64,000 nt of DNA from contig CAYWIE010000004.1 in assembly GCA_964458275.1 (NCBI GenBank), positions 9,372-73,371 of the forward strand, in the 5' to 3' direction. The notes under the pieces are model-generated. The model saw only the letters and a program-made list of their open reading frames with translations, was not told where the DNA came from and ran no database searches. The first letter of the stretch is position 1, and each line of letters opens with the position of its first letter. Made by a program: the position numbers and the translations under genes. Positions 35,725 through 44,769 of this stretch are shown here, one piece after another. This stretch comes from HGM04593 sp964458275 (GTDB taxonomy: Bacteria; Bacteroidota; Bacteroidia; Bacteroidales; Bacteroidaceae).

Positions 35725-37230
35725 ATGAAAATCTTCAAGACATCACAGATAAAAAATATTGATGCAGCCACCATCAAGTATGAACCTATCGCTTCGATAG
35801 ACTTGATGGAGCGTGCAGCACAAGGACTGACACGGGCAATATCCGAACGCTTTGCCGGCAGAGACTTTCTCGTCTTTGCCGGTCCGGGAAACAACGGCGG
35901 CGACGGTCTTGCCGTTGCACGCATGCTTGCTGCGAAAGGCGAAAATGTCAAGGTGTGGCTCATAAATCCTAAAGGCGCACTCTCGCCCGATTGCAACAGC
36001 AACTATTTGCGGTTGCAGAAGAGTGGAGTTCCCGTTGTAGAATGTCGCGAAAGATTCGATGCTCCGTTCATCGCAGATGACAGTATTGTAATAGACGCTC
36101 TTTTCGGCAGCGGACTCAACAAGCCGGCAACCGGAATCTTTGCAGAGGCTATAAATTGTATAAACAACAGCAGTGCAGCGGTGGTAGCTGTGGATATACC
36201 CTCAGGGCTGCCGGGCGAAAAATGTGGCGGCGCTGATGGAGAAAGTATAGTAAATGCGCATCGCACATACACTTTGCAGTTCCCTAAACTGTCGTTGCTG
36301 ATGCCCGAAAATGAGAAATATTTCGGACGTTGGCAACCGATAGATATAAACCTTAGCAAGCGGGCAATCGCCGAAGAACCAAGCAATCTCTTCTTTACAG
36401 AGATCGCAGATGTAAAAGGGCTTGTAAAGCCACGCAGCCTGTTCTCTCACAAAGGCAGCAATGGTCGCGCTCTGCTCATAGCCGGTTCGCAGGGAATGGC
36501 AGGGGCTTCCGTTCTTGCGGCGCGTGCATGTCTGCGTTCGGGCGTAGGATTGCTTACGCTGCACATCCCCGCTTGCAACAACTGCATAGTGCAAAGCTGC
36601 GTACCTGAGGCTATGACGCTGCAAGATACGAATGAAACACATATAAGCCAAGTGTTCGGCACGGCGCCCTACAACGCAGTGGCAATAGGTCCCGGACTGG
36701 GGACAAACAGCGAAACAGAGGCTGCGGTTCTAAAGATAATCGAAGAGACAAAAGTGCCGATGGTGGCAGATGCCGATGCGTTGAATATTCTTGCCCGCAA
36801 CCCCGAATGGATGAAAAAGTTGCCGCCGCACAGCATACTCACGCCTCATCCCGGAGAATTTGCCCGGCTGACGGGCATCACCGGCAGCCGATACGAGCAG
36901 ATAGAATGTGCAAGTGCTCTTGCACAAAGATTAAATATCTATCTGATACTCAAAGGTGCATATACAGCCATATGCACTCCGGAGGGTGAAATACATTTCA
37001 ATGGCAGCGGCAATCCGGGCATGGCAAAAGGTGGCAGTGGGGACGCACTCACAGGTATTGTGCTTGCATTGTTGGCAAGCGGATATGACAGCCGCAAGGC
37101 ATCAATCATGGGTGCATTTGTTCATGGTCTTGCCGGTGATATTGCAGCTGCAAAGTATGGCATGACAGCAATGACGGCAGGAGATATTGTCGACTCTCTG
37201 CCGTCTGCATGGAAACTCCTGGAACAGTAA
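35725..37230 (+). CDS. nnr: Bifunctional NAD(P)H-hydrate epimerase / ADP-dependent dehydratase
   Basis: 501 residues in two domains. The N-terminal YjeF epimerase domain (about 1-215) has FAGPGNNGGDGLAVAR and VAVDIPSG. The C-terminal kinase-fold dehydratase domain (about 230-500) has AIGPGLGTN, LTPHPGEFARL and GSGNPGMAKGGSGDALTG. The enzyme repairs hydrated NADH and NADPH. It follows GT9 by 22 bases on the same strand. Confidence 0.95.
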   Translation: MKIFKTSQIKNIDAATIKYEPIASIDLMERAAQGLTRAISERFAGRDFLVFAGPGNNGGDGLAVARMLAAKGENVKVWLINPKGALSPDCNSNYLRLQKSGVPVVECRERFDAPFIADDSIVIDALFGSGLNKPATGIFAEAINCINNSSAAVVAVDIPSGLPGEKCGGADGESIVNAHRTYTLQFPKLSLLMPENEKYFGRWQPIDINLSKRAIAEEPSNLFFTEIADVKGLVKPRSLFSHKGSNGRALLIAGSQGMAGASVLAARACLRSGVGLLTLHIPACNNCIVQSCVPEAMTLQDTNETHISQVFGTAPYNAVAIGPGLGTNSETEAAVLKIIEETKVPMVADADALNILARNPEWMKKLPPHSILTPHPGEFARLTGITGSRYEQIECASALAQRLNIYLILKGAYTAICTPEGEIHFNGSGNPGMAKGGSGDALTGIVLALLASGYDSRKASIMGAFVHGLAGDIAAAKYGMTAMTAGDIVDSLPSAWKLLEQ

Positions 37231-37234
37231 TTTG

Positions 37235-38227
37235 TTACCAATGATGCAATTCCTTTTCGCGTTCCAATGAAACATTTTCTTTTCCCGTAAGCGAAAAAAT
37301 CTTGAAACTGTTGGCTGTCGGATGCATCCCGATGTCGCCGCTCTTCAGCAATTCATCCACAATGTCGGGCAGCAGTTCGTATGATTCGATGTTTACAGCC
37401 GACCTTCCGCTGCGGCGTACAAGCGAGAATGTGGTAGCGATTTCCACAGGGTAGACTGCTCCGTAGTGTTCAACAAATCTTTTTGCATTCTTGATGGTTG
37501 GCGCACAGTGGTGAGTGGAATCAATCTTGTCGGTAAGCATGGATTTTATCTTGCCGTCTGCAAGAGCCGATATTTCGGCGACAATCGCATTGTAGGTGTT
37601 GTAGCCCGAAAGTATCTTCTCACGTCCATCATATTCGAGAATAAAAGATGGGTAAGACTTTATATCGTACTCGTGTGCCCTCTCCCTGTCTGCCATGAAT
37701 GCCTTTTTCGCAGCATCGCTTTCAAGTGTGCGTGCAAACTCCTCAGTGTTGAATCCTTCAACGGCTGCAAGGTCGACAAGAACATCGTTGTGTGTGGTCA
37801 GCAAACCCTCGACGGCTGTTGCCTCCTGTACACGTCGCAGATAGCGGTTGGCGCGTTTTGTGTCGCATTCCGGCTTGTCGTTGTGCCTGCAGCATAGTTT
37901 GGCTGTGATATATGCAAGATTCTGAGGAAAGGTCGAAGGGTGCTCCTCCGAAAACAGATGCATCCCGCGTTCGAGCACGGGCATTCCGTGAATGGTGGAA
38001 GCCTCCATCCACGCTTTCATCATGTTTCTGTTAGACAGAGGAATGTCTCCGCCAATCTCCAACCTGCGGTTGCTGAAAGTGCGGATGTCCTCAATCATTC
38101 CACACATGACGTACTCAATTTCTACATTTTCGCCTAAACGGTACTCAAGAGCGCGCAAGACCGGCGCGCTGCCCCAGCACCATGTGCATACGGGGTCTGC
38201 AAAAACCGTAATTTTCAATTTCTTCAT
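37235..38227 (-). CDS. DsbA-family thioredoxin-fold protein
   Basis: 330 residues starting at MKKLKITVFADPVC; the ATG at 38227 was chosen. There is no signal peptide, so it is cytoplasmic. A CTWC motif (Cys14, Cys17) sits at the thioredoxin-fold redox site, followed by a helical insert and the cis-Pro region SYPSFILEY. This resembles the FrnE/SpxH branch of the DsbA family, which acts as cytosolic thiol oxidoreductases or protease adaptors. A C-terminal part of about 95 residues beyond the thioredoxin fold has no family I can name. It is transcribed divergently from argR. Confidence 0.75.
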   Translation of the reverse strand: MKKLKITVFADPVCTWCWGSAPVLRALEYRLGENVEIEYVMCGMIEDIRTFSNRRLEIGGDIPLSNRNMMKAWMEASTIHGMPVLERGMHLFSEEHPSTFPQNLAYITAKLCCRHNDKPECDTKRANRYLRRVQEATAVEGLLTTHNDVLVDLAAVEGFNTEEFARTLESDAAKKAFMADRERAHEYDIKSYPSFILEYDGREKILSGYNTYNAIVAEISALADGKIKSMLTDKIDSTHHCAPTIKNAKRFVEHYGAVYPVEIATTFSLVRRSGRSAVNIESYELLPDIVDELLKSGDIGMHPTANSFKIFSLTGKENVSLEREKELHHW

Positions 38228-38274
38228 ACTGTAACTGTTTTTTCGTAATAACAACGGAGACGGAAAATTGTTGC

Positions 38275-38291
38275 AATAAACAGCTTCTTAG
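38275..38291 (+). repeat. Remnant of the dispersed element (right end)
   Basis: AATAAACAGCTTCTTAG is a shortened match to the right end of the element at 33851-34042. It lies between the divergent DsbA-family and argR genes. Confidence 0.4.
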
Positions 38292-38418
38292 ATGCACAAA
38301 AGCGAATATTTTTTCAAAAAGCAGCTCTTGCGTCTCTATAGAACCTCTTTTTGCATCGTGAAAAGAAAATTTTATGCAAAAAATAGTATAAAAATTATCG
38401 TTTCTTCCTAATTATAAT

Positions 38419-38427
38419 TACCTTTGC
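38419..38427 (+). promoter_or_regulatory. -7 box of the arginine operon
   Basis: TACCTTTGC matches TAnnTTTG, 27 bases before the argR ATG. Arginine repressor binding near here is expected from the family, but I could not define an ARG box with confidence. Confidence 0.6.
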
Positions 38428-38453
38428 ACCTCCAAAAGCATAAAAATGCAATT

Positions 38454-38936
38454 ATGAAGATAAAAAATTCACGTCTCGAAGCAATACGTCTCATACTCTC
38501 GACCCATGAACTCGGCAGTCAGGACGAATTGTTGAAAGAGCTAAACAAGGAGGGATACACACTGACACAAGCCACACTCTCGCGCGACCTTCGTCAATTG
38601 CGAGTGGTAAAGACGGTGGATGCAAACGGCAGATACAAATATGTGCTGCCTCGCACCACGCAGTATCGCCATAGCGGCAGCGAAGGAGAGATGCGCCCCA
38701 TAACCCCGATACCCGAAGACAACGGCTTTATATCAATAAAGTTTTCAGGAAACATCGCGGTTATAAGAACACGTCCCAGCTACGCTGGCACATTGGCATA
38801 CCACATAGACAATTGCGAATTTGCCGAAGTGCTTGGAACGCTTGCAGGAGACGACACAGTGATGCTTGTAATAGCAGAGGGAGTGTCCAAAAGTACCCTT
38901 CTTAAGACATTGCGCACCATAATCCCCAATATTTAA
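38454..38936 (+). CDS. argR: Arginine repressor
   Basis: 160 residues; the ATG at 38454 was chosen (MKIKNSRLEAIRLILSTHEL). The N-terminal winged helix includes LTQATLSRDLRQLRVVKT; the C-terminal hexamerisation and arginine-binding domain ends with GTLAGDDTVMLVIAEGV (the GT-x-AGDDT core). It is the first gene of the operon it presumably controls, and senses L-arginine. Confidence 0.95.
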   Translation: MKIKNSRLEAIRLILSTHELGSQDELLKELNKEGYTLTQATLSRDLRQLRVVKTVDANGRYKYVLPRTTQYRHSGSEGEMRPITPIPEDNGFISIKFSGNIAVIRTRPSYAGTLAYHIDNCEFAEVLGTLAGDDTVMLVIAEGVSKSTLLKTLRTIIPNI

Positions 38937-38962
38937 GAATAGAAACAGAATAATATAAAGAA

Positions 38963-39547
38963 ATGGAAGAAATAACAACAAGTGAAGTTGAAATAGAAGT
39001 AATCGTCGCCGATGCCTCTCACGAGAAATATGTAGACGAGATACTCGAAACAATCAGCGCTGCAGCAAAAGTCCGTGGTACGGGAATCGCTAAGCGTACA
39101 CACGAATATGTGGCGCAGAAGATGCGCGAAGGCAAGGCTGTGATAGCTCTTGCAGGCGAAGAGAAAGAATTTGCCGGTTTCTGTTACATAGAAAGCTGGG
39201 GCAACAAACAATATGTAGCCAATTCGGGACTGATTGTTGTCGACAAGTTCCGTCGTCGCGGACTCGCAAAGCGTATCAAGAAGACAGCTTTTGAACTGTC
39301 GCGCAAGATGTGGCCCGATGCAAAGCTTTTCGGTCTTACAAGCGGCGGTGCAGTAATGCGCATCAACACCGAGCTTGGTTATGTGCCTGTGCCTTTTGCC
39401 GAGCTGACAGACGACGAAGCTTTCTGGAAAGGCTGTCAGGGATGCATCAATCACGATATTCTGGAGCGCACCGGCCGTCGTTACTGCATTTGCACAGCAA
39501 TGCTCTACGACCCTGCCGAGCATGATAAAAAGAAGAATGAAAATTAA
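38963..39547 (+). CDS. GNAT-family N-acyltransferase of the arginine operon
   Basis: 194 residues. The GNAT acyl-CoA-binding loop is visible as VDKFRRRGLAKRI (R/Q-x-x-G-x-A), preceded by the beta strands SGLIVV. It sits between argR and argG in place of classical argA, and probably acylates glutamate as the first step. In Bacteroides the later intermediates are succinylated, so the acyl donor could be succinyl-CoA or acetyl-CoA; the sequence does not decide. It is 26 bases from argR and 14 from argG. Confidence 0.82.
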   Translation: MEEITTSEVEIEVIVADASHEKYVDEILETISAAAKVRGTGIAKRTHEYVAQKMREGKAVIALAGEEKEFAGFCYIESWGNKQYVANSGLIVVDKFRRRGLAKRIKKTAFELSRKMWPDAKLFGLTSGGAVMRINTELGYVPVPFAELTDDEAFWKGCQGCINHDILERTGRRYCICTAMLYDPAEHDKKKNEN

Positions 39548-39561
39548 AAGAATATAATATT

Positions 39562-40764
39562 ATGAGCAAGAAAAAAGTAGTGGTAGCCTTCAGTGGCGGT
39601 CTCGATACATCATTCACCGTAATGTACCTCGCACGCGAGAAGGGTTACGAAGTATATGCTGCTTGTGCAAACACAGGTGGCTTCAGCGAAGAGCAGCTGA
39701 AACAGAACGAAGAGAATGCCTATAAATTGGGCGCAGTGAAATATGTTACACTCGACGTAACAAAAGAGTACTATGAGAAGAGCCTCAAATATATGATATA
39801 CGGCAATGTGTTGCGTAACGGCACATACCCTATATCGGTATCATCTGAGCGCATCTTCCAAGCTATGGCGATTGCCCGCTATGCAAACGAAATAGGTGCA
39901 TCGGCTATTGCACACGGTTCGACAGGTGCAGGCAACGACCAGATTCGTTTCGACATGACATTCCTTGTGCTCGCTCCCAACGTAGAGATAATCACTCTCA
40001 CACGCGACATGACACTCACACGCGAATATGAGATAAACTATCTTAACGAGCATGGATTCTCGGCAGATTTCACAAAACTCAAATATTCTTACAATGTAGG
40101 TATCTGGGGAACATCAATCTGCGGCGGAGAGATTCTCGACTCAAAACAGGGACTTCCCGAAAACGCATACCTCAAGCAGATAACAAAGGAGGGAAGCGAG
40201 GAACTTAAACTCACATTCGACAAGGGTATTCTCACAGCCGTAAACGGCGAGACATTCGACGACCCCATCAAAGCTATCCAGAAGGTCGAGGAGATTGGTG
40301 CTGCATACGGTATCGGACGTGATATGCACGTAGGCGATACAATCATCGGTATCAAAGGACGTGTAGGCTTCGAGGCGGCAGCTCCCATGCTCATCATCGG
40401 TGCGCACAAATTCCTTGAGAAATACACTCTCAGCAAGTGGCAGCAGTACTGGAAAGATCAGGTAGCGAACTGGTACGGCATGTTCCTGCATGAGAGCCAG
40501 TATCTTGAGCCTGTGATGCGCGACATTGAGGCAATGCTCGAAAGCTCACAACGCAATGTTACAGGTACAGCAATCCTTCAGCTCTTCCCGAAAGGCTTCT
40601 CTACTGTGGGCGTGGATTCACCCTGCGACCTTGTAAAGACAAAATTCGGCGAATACGGAGAGATACAGAAGGGCTGGACAGCAGAGGATGCAAAGGGATT
40701 CATCAAGGTAACATCTACTCCTTTGCGTGTATATCACAGCAATCATCCCGACGAACAGATTTAA
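39562..40764 (+). CDS. argG: Argininosuccinate synthase
   Basis: 400 residues. The ATP-binding PP-loop is AFSGGLDTSF at 9-18; AHGSTGAGNDQIRFD follows. It condenses citrulline and aspartate to argininosuccinate. It is the third gene of the arginine operon. Confidence 0.96.
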   Translation: MSKKKVVVAFSGGLDTSFTVMYLAREKGYEVYAACANTGGFSEEQLKQNEENAYKLGAVKYVTLDVTKEYYEKSLKYMIYGNVLRNGTYPISVSSERIFQAMAIARYANEIGASAIAHGSTGAGNDQIRFDMTFLVLAPNVEIITLTRDMTLTREYEINYLNEHGFSADFTKLKYSYNVGIWGTSICGGEILDSKQGLPENAYLKQITKEGSEELKLTFDKGILTAVNGETFDDPIKAIQKVEEIGAAYGIGRDMHVGDTIIGIKGRVGFEAAAPMLIIGAHKFLEKYTLSKWQQYWKDQVANWYGMFLHESQYLEPVMRDIEAMLESSQRNVTGTAILQLFPKGFSTVGVDSPCDLVKTKFGEYGEIQKGWTAEDAKGFIKVTSTPLRVYHSNHPDEQI

Positions 40765-40782
40765 TAGCATTAATAAACAGAC

Positions 40783-41751
40783 ATGATAAAAGTTGGAATT
40801 ATTGGTGGAGCAGGTTATACAGCAGGCGAACTTATACGTCTGCTGCTCAACCACCCCGAAGTAGAAATAGTTTTTATAAACAGCAGCAGCAATGCCGGCA
40901 ACCGCATCACAGATGTGCATTGCGGACTCTTGGGCGAGACGGATCTTACATTCACCGATCAGTTGCCCTTCGATGCGATAGATGTGCTCTTCTTCTGCAC
41001 GGCCCATGGCGATACAAAGAAATTCCTTGAGCGCGAGCAGTTGCCCGATGAGCTCAAGGTCATCGACCTCTCTATGGACTTCCGTCTGAAGAGCCCCGAA
41101 CACGACTTCATATACGGTCTTCCCGAACTCAACCGTCGCGACACATGCAAACGCCGTTATGTAGCCAATCCCGGCTGTTTCGCAACCTGCATAGAGCTTG
41201 GACTTCTGCCGTTGGCAAAGGAGCATCTTCTCAATGGCGACGTTTCGGTAAATGCCATCACCGGTTCAACAGGCGCAGGCGTGAAGCCTTCGACAACCAC
41301 ACATTTCAGCTGGCGCAACAACAATATGAGCATCTACAAGCCTTTCGAGCATCAGCATGTGCCTGAGATTATGCAGAGCATCAAACAGTTGCAGCCCGAC
41401 TTTGATGGTTCAATTGATTTTATCCCCTATCGTGGTGACTTTGCACGCGGAATTTTTGCAACCCTTGTTGTGAAGTGCGACCTCGACATTGAGACAATCA
41501 AAAAGCTCTATATAAGCTACTATGAGCGCGACTCGTTTACACACGTGGTCGACAAGCCCGTAGACCTCAAGCAGGTTGTAAACACAAACAAGTGTCTTAT
41601 CCACTTGCAGAAGTTTGGCAACAAACTGCTTATAACATCGGTGATAGACAATCTTCTGAAGGGTGCCAGCGGACAGGCAGTGCACAATATGAACCTGCTT
41701 TTCGGACTCGAAGAGACAGTTGGTCTTCGTCTGAAACCTTCAGCGTTCTAA
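40783..41751 (+). CDS. argC: N-acyl-gamma-glutamyl-phosphate reductase
   Basis: 322 residues. The NADP-binding GIIGGAGYTAGELIRLL is at the N-terminus; the catalytic cysteine is in ANPGCFATCIELGLLPL, and GSTGAGVKPS follows. It reduces the acyl-phosphate to the semialdehyde in arginine synthesis. It lies 18 bases from argG and 17 from argD. Confidence 0.96.
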   Translation: MIKVGIIGGAGYTAGELIRLLLNHPEVEIVFINSSSNAGNRITDVHCGLLGETDLTFTDQLPFDAIDVLFFCTAHGDTKKFLEREQLPDELKVIDLSMDFRLKSPEHDFIYGLPELNRRDTCKRRYVANPGCFATCIELGLLPLAKEHLLNGDVSVNAITGSTGAGVKPSTTTHFSWRNNNMSIYKPFEHQHVPEIMQSIKQLQPDFDGSIDFIPYRGDFARGIFATLVVKCDLDIETIKKLYISYYERDSFTHVVDKPVDLKQVVNTNKCLIHLQKFGNKLLITSVIDNLLKGASGQAVHNMNLLFGLEETVGLRLKPSAF

Positions 41752-41768
41752 ATAAATAACAGATACTT

Positions 41769-42893
41769 ATGGACTTATATAACGTATATCCCCTTTTCGA
41801 CATTAATATAGTAAAGGGCGAGGGCTGCAAGGTGTGGGACGACAAAGGTACCGAATATCTCGACCTCTATGGCGGTCATGCGGTAATCTCCATCGGACAT
41901 GCCCACCCGCATTATGTTGAATCTATTTCGTCGCAGGTGCAGAAACTTGGTTTCTACTCAAACTCGGTGATAAACAAATTGCAGTCGGCTGTAGCCGAAA
42001 AGCTCGGTCGTCTGTCGGGTTATGAGGATTACAGTGCATTCTTTGTGAACTCAGGCGCTGAGGCAAACGAGAATGCATTGAAACTGGCATCTTTCACCAA
42101 TGGACGCACACGTGTGATTTCTTTCAAAAAGGCGTTCCATGGACGTACATCGCTGGCGGTTGAGGTTACAGACAATGCAAAGATTATTGCTCCTATCAAC
42201 AGCAATAGCCATGCAACCTATCTCCCCTTGAACGATATTGAGGCAGTACGCACAGAACTTGCCAAAGGCGACGTTGCGGCTGTCATCATAGAGGGTATTC
42301 AGGGTATCGGAGGCATTGTTGTTCCGCAGCCCGAATTCCTGCAACAGTTGCAGAAAGCATGTGAGGAGACCGGTACAGTGCTTGTGCTCGATGAAATTCA
42401 GAGTGGATACTGCCGTAGCGGAAAATTCTTTGCCCATCAGTGGGCTGGCATACGCCCCGACATTATAACAGTGGCAAAGGGCATTGCCAACGGATTTCCT
42501 ATGGGTGCAGTGCTCATAAGCCCCAAGTTCACCCCTGTGTTCGGACAGTTGGGAACCACATTCGGCGGCAATCATCTTGCTTGTGCAGCGGCTCAGGCGG
42601 TACTCGATGTCATAGAGGACGAGAATCTTCTTGACAATGTGAATAAGGTGGGCGACTATCTTATTGCGGAGCTGAAGAAATTCTCTGCCATCAAAGAGGT
42701 TCGCGGCAAGGGATTGATGATTGGTCTCGAATTCGAAGAGCCCATCAAGGAGATTCGCACCCGTCTGCTTTTCGAGGAGCATGTCTTCACAGGTGTCAGC
42801 GGTACGAATGTAATCCGTCTGCTTCCTCCTTTGAGCCTAAGCATGGAGCAGGCTGCGGAGTTTATTGCCCGCTTGAAAAAGGTGCTGGGATAA
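41769..42893 (+). CDS. argD: Acyl-ornithine aminotransferase
   Basis: 374 residues, class III PLP aminotransferase. FFVNSGAEANENALKLA binds the cofactor phosphate, VLVLDEIQSGYCRSG holds the Asp to the PLP ring, and the Schiff-base lysine is in TVAKGIANGFPMGA. It makes N-acetyl- or, as known for Bacteroides, N-succinyl-ornithine. It is the last gene of the operon, ended by a strong hairpin. Confidence 0.94.
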   Translation: MDLYNVYPLFDINIVKGEGCKVWDDKGTEYLDLYGGHAVISIGHAHPHYVESISSQVQKLGFYSNSVINKLQSAVAEKLGRLSGYEDYSAFFVNSGAEANENALKLASFTNGRTRVISFKKAFHGRTSLAVEVTDNAKIIAPINSNSHATYLPLNDIEAVRTELAKGDVAAVIIEGIQGIGGIVVPQPEFLQQLQKACEETGTVLVLDEIQSGYCRSGKFFAHQWAGIRPDIITVAKGIANGFPMGAVLISPKFTPVFGQLGTTFGGNHLACAAAQAVLDVIEDENLLDNVNKVGDYLIAELKKFSAIKEVRGKGLMIGLEFEEPIKEIRTRLLFEEHVFTGVSGTNVIRLLPPLSLSMEQAAEFIARLKKVLG

Positions 42894-42907
42894 TAATTCC
42901 GATATGT

Positions 42908-42963
42908 CATCATAATAAAAGCATTGCGGCATATAAGTACGCCGCAATGCTTTTATTATGATG
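42908..42963 (+). terminator. Terminator of the arginine operon
   Basis: Perfect 23-bp arms (42908-42930, 42941-42963) with a 10-base loop and a T-rich right arm. Confidence 0.92.
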
Positions 42964-42979
42964 CTTACAGTGGAGACAG

Positions 42980-43018
42980 TCCCCGAATAATCCCTAAATA
43001 AATTTTAAACAGCTTCTT
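42980..43018 (-). repeat. Copy of the dispersed element (one arm)
   Basis: Read on the minus strand, AAGAAGCTGTTTAAAATTTA followed by TTTAGGGATTATTCGGGGAC matches the right arm of the 33851-34042 element with few changes. It lies between the arginine terminator and the galE promoter. Confidence 0.6.
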
Positions 43019-43040
43019 GTAATAAACCCGATTAATAATT

Positions 43041-43069
43041 TTGATGTTGCATAAAATGTATTAATTTTG
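43041..43069 (+). promoter_or_regulatory. Promoter of galE
   Basis: -33 TTG at 43041-43043, 18-base spacer, -7 TAATTTTG at 43062-43069. It predicts a leader of about 95 bases. Confidence 0.55.
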
Positions 43070-43171
43070 CGATAGTTTAGAGAATGTTGGATTTTTTTCA
43101 TAGAGATGACATCTCTAATTGTAAACAAGGCTATTGATGCAATATATACAAACCATAATAAACAAACTGAA

Positions 43172-44188
43172 ATGAAAATTCTATTGACAGGTGGTGCGGG
43201 CTTCATCGGAAGTCACACCTTGATTGAACTTACAGAAGCCGGTCATGAGGCTGTAGTAGTTGACAACTTGGACAACTCTTCTCCCATCTCACTGAAGCGC
43301 GTGGCTAAGATTATCGGAAAGGATGTACCTTTCTACAAGGTTGACATCCGCGATCGCGAAGGCTTGCAGAAGGTGTTCGACGAGCACAAGTTCGATGCTT
43401 GTATCCACTTTGCCGGTTTGAAGGCTGTGGGTGAGAGCTGTGCCAAGCCTCTTGAGTATTACGAGAACAACATGAATGGTACATTCGTTCTTGTTGACGT
43501 AATGCGTAAGAATGGTTGCAAGAATATCATTTTCTCTTCAAGTGCAACCGTATACGGCGATCCCGCTATCATTCCTATCACAGAAGAGTGCCCCAAAGGA
43601 AAATGTACAAACCCCTACGGGCAGACAAAATCTATGCTTGAGGAGGTTCTTTTGGATGTTCAGAAGGCAGACAACGAGTGGAATGTAGTGCTTCTCCGTT
43701 ACTTCAACCCCATTGGTGCACACAAGAGCGGTACAATCGGCGAGAATCCCAACGGCATTCCCAACAACTTGATGCCTTACATTACACAGACAGCTGTGGG
43801 CAAACGTGCCGAACTTGGAGTTTTCGGTGATGACTATGATACACACGATGGTACAGGTGTACGCGACTACATCCACGTGGTAGACCTCGCTCGCGCTCAC
43901 GTTGCTGCATTGAAGGCAATTGTAGAGAAGAAGGGTGCTGCTGTTTACAACATCGGTACAGGCCATGGTTATTCTGTGCTCGACGTTGTGAAGGCTTTCG
44001 AGAAGGTAAACGGTGTTCCCGTTCCCTATTCAATCAAGCCCCGTCGTCCGGGCGACATCGCCACATGTTACTGCAACCCCGCAAAGGCTGAGGCAGAACT
44101 CGGATGGAAAGCCGAATTCGGTATCGAGGAGATGTGCCGCGACAGCTGGAACTGGCAGAAGAACAATCCCAACGGATTCGAGGAATAA
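43172..44188 (+). CDS. galE: UDP-glucose 4-epimerase
   Basis: 338 residues; the ATG at 43172 (MKILLTGGAGFIGSH) was chosen over an in-frame ATG 22 codons upstream. It is a short-chain dehydrogenase-type epimerase with GGAGFIGS at 7-14, FSSSATVYG and the catalytic pair NPYGQTK. It interconverts UDP-glucose and UDP-galactose for glycan synthesis. It is monocistronic, followed by a strong terminator. Confidence 0.95.
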   Translation: MKILLTGGAGFIGSHTLIELTEAGHEAVVVDNLDNSSPISLKRVAKIIGKDVPFYKVDIRDREGLQKVFDEHKFDACIHFAGLKAVGESCAKPLEYYENNMNGTFVLVDVMRKNGCKNIIFSSSATVYGDPAIIPITEECPKGKCTNPYGQTKSMLEEVLLDVQKADNEWNVVLLRYFNPIGAHKSGTIGENPNGIPNNLMPYITQTAVGKRAELGVFGDDYDTHDGTGVRDYIHVVDLARAHVAALKAIVEKKGAAVYNIGTGHGYSVLDVVKAFEKVNGVPVPYSIKPRRPGDIATCYCNPAKAEAELGWKAEFGIEEMCRDSWNWQKNNPNGFEE

Positions 44189-44200
44189 TATATAGCTTAT

Positions 44201-44250
44201 CCCTATCAACATCAAAAGCGCCTTGCAAGGCGCTTTTGATGTTGATAGGG
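44201..44250 (+). terminator. Terminator of galE
   Basis: Perfect palindrome of two 25-bp arms (44201-44225, 44226-44250), hence a very stable hairpin. It may also serve the converging sufE operon. Confidence 0.88.
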
Positions 44251-44319
44251 GCTTCGTGCCGCTTCAAGAAACGTTTGTTATATCCATATATATTTCTATA
44301 GTGGATTGCTGTATTTTTC

Positions 44320-44754
44320 CTACATCTGTTCTTTCTTTGCTTTGAATGCAAGCGCATATATGCGCATCTGCTTAATCATAGAGACAAGTCCGTTGCTGCG
44401 TGTAGGTGAGAGATGTTCTTTCAGTCCGATTGCCTCAACAAAGTATGGCTCGTTGTCGAGAATCTCTTCGGGTGTGTGTCCTGAGTAGACCTTCACAAGC
44501 AACGAAACAATGCCTTTTACTATCAGTGCGTCGCTTTCGGCAAGGAAGCGTACAGTACCGTCCTCCATGAGGTCGGCTTGCAGCCACACACGGCTCTGGC
44601 AACCTTCAATCAGATTGTCGTCGCTTTTATATTCTTCTTCCAATGGCGGCTGTTCGCTGCCGAGGTCAATCAACAGCTGATAGCGGTCCATCCAATCGTC
44701 GAATGTGCTGAATTCTTCGATTATCTCCTCCTGTTTCTCTTTTATGGTGCTCAT
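44320..44754 (-). CDS. SufE-family cysteine desulfuration protein
   Basis: 144 residues. The sulfur-accepting cysteine is Cys52 in EGCQSRVW, the SufE hallmark; SPTRSNGLVSM near the C-terminus also fits. SufE takes persulfide sulfur from SufS for iron-sulfur cluster assembly. It follows the cyclase-like gene by 15 bases and is the last gene of a leftward block. Confidence 0.92.
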   Translation of the reverse strand: MSTIKEKQEEIIEEFSTFDDWMDRYQLLIDLGSEQPPLEEEYKSDDNLIEGCQSRVWLQADLMEDGTVRFLAESDALIVKGIVSLLVKVYSGHTPEEILDNEPYFVEAIGLKEHLSPTRSNGLVSMIKQMRIYALAFKAKKEQM

Positions 44755-44769
44755 TGTTAATTCTCTTTG

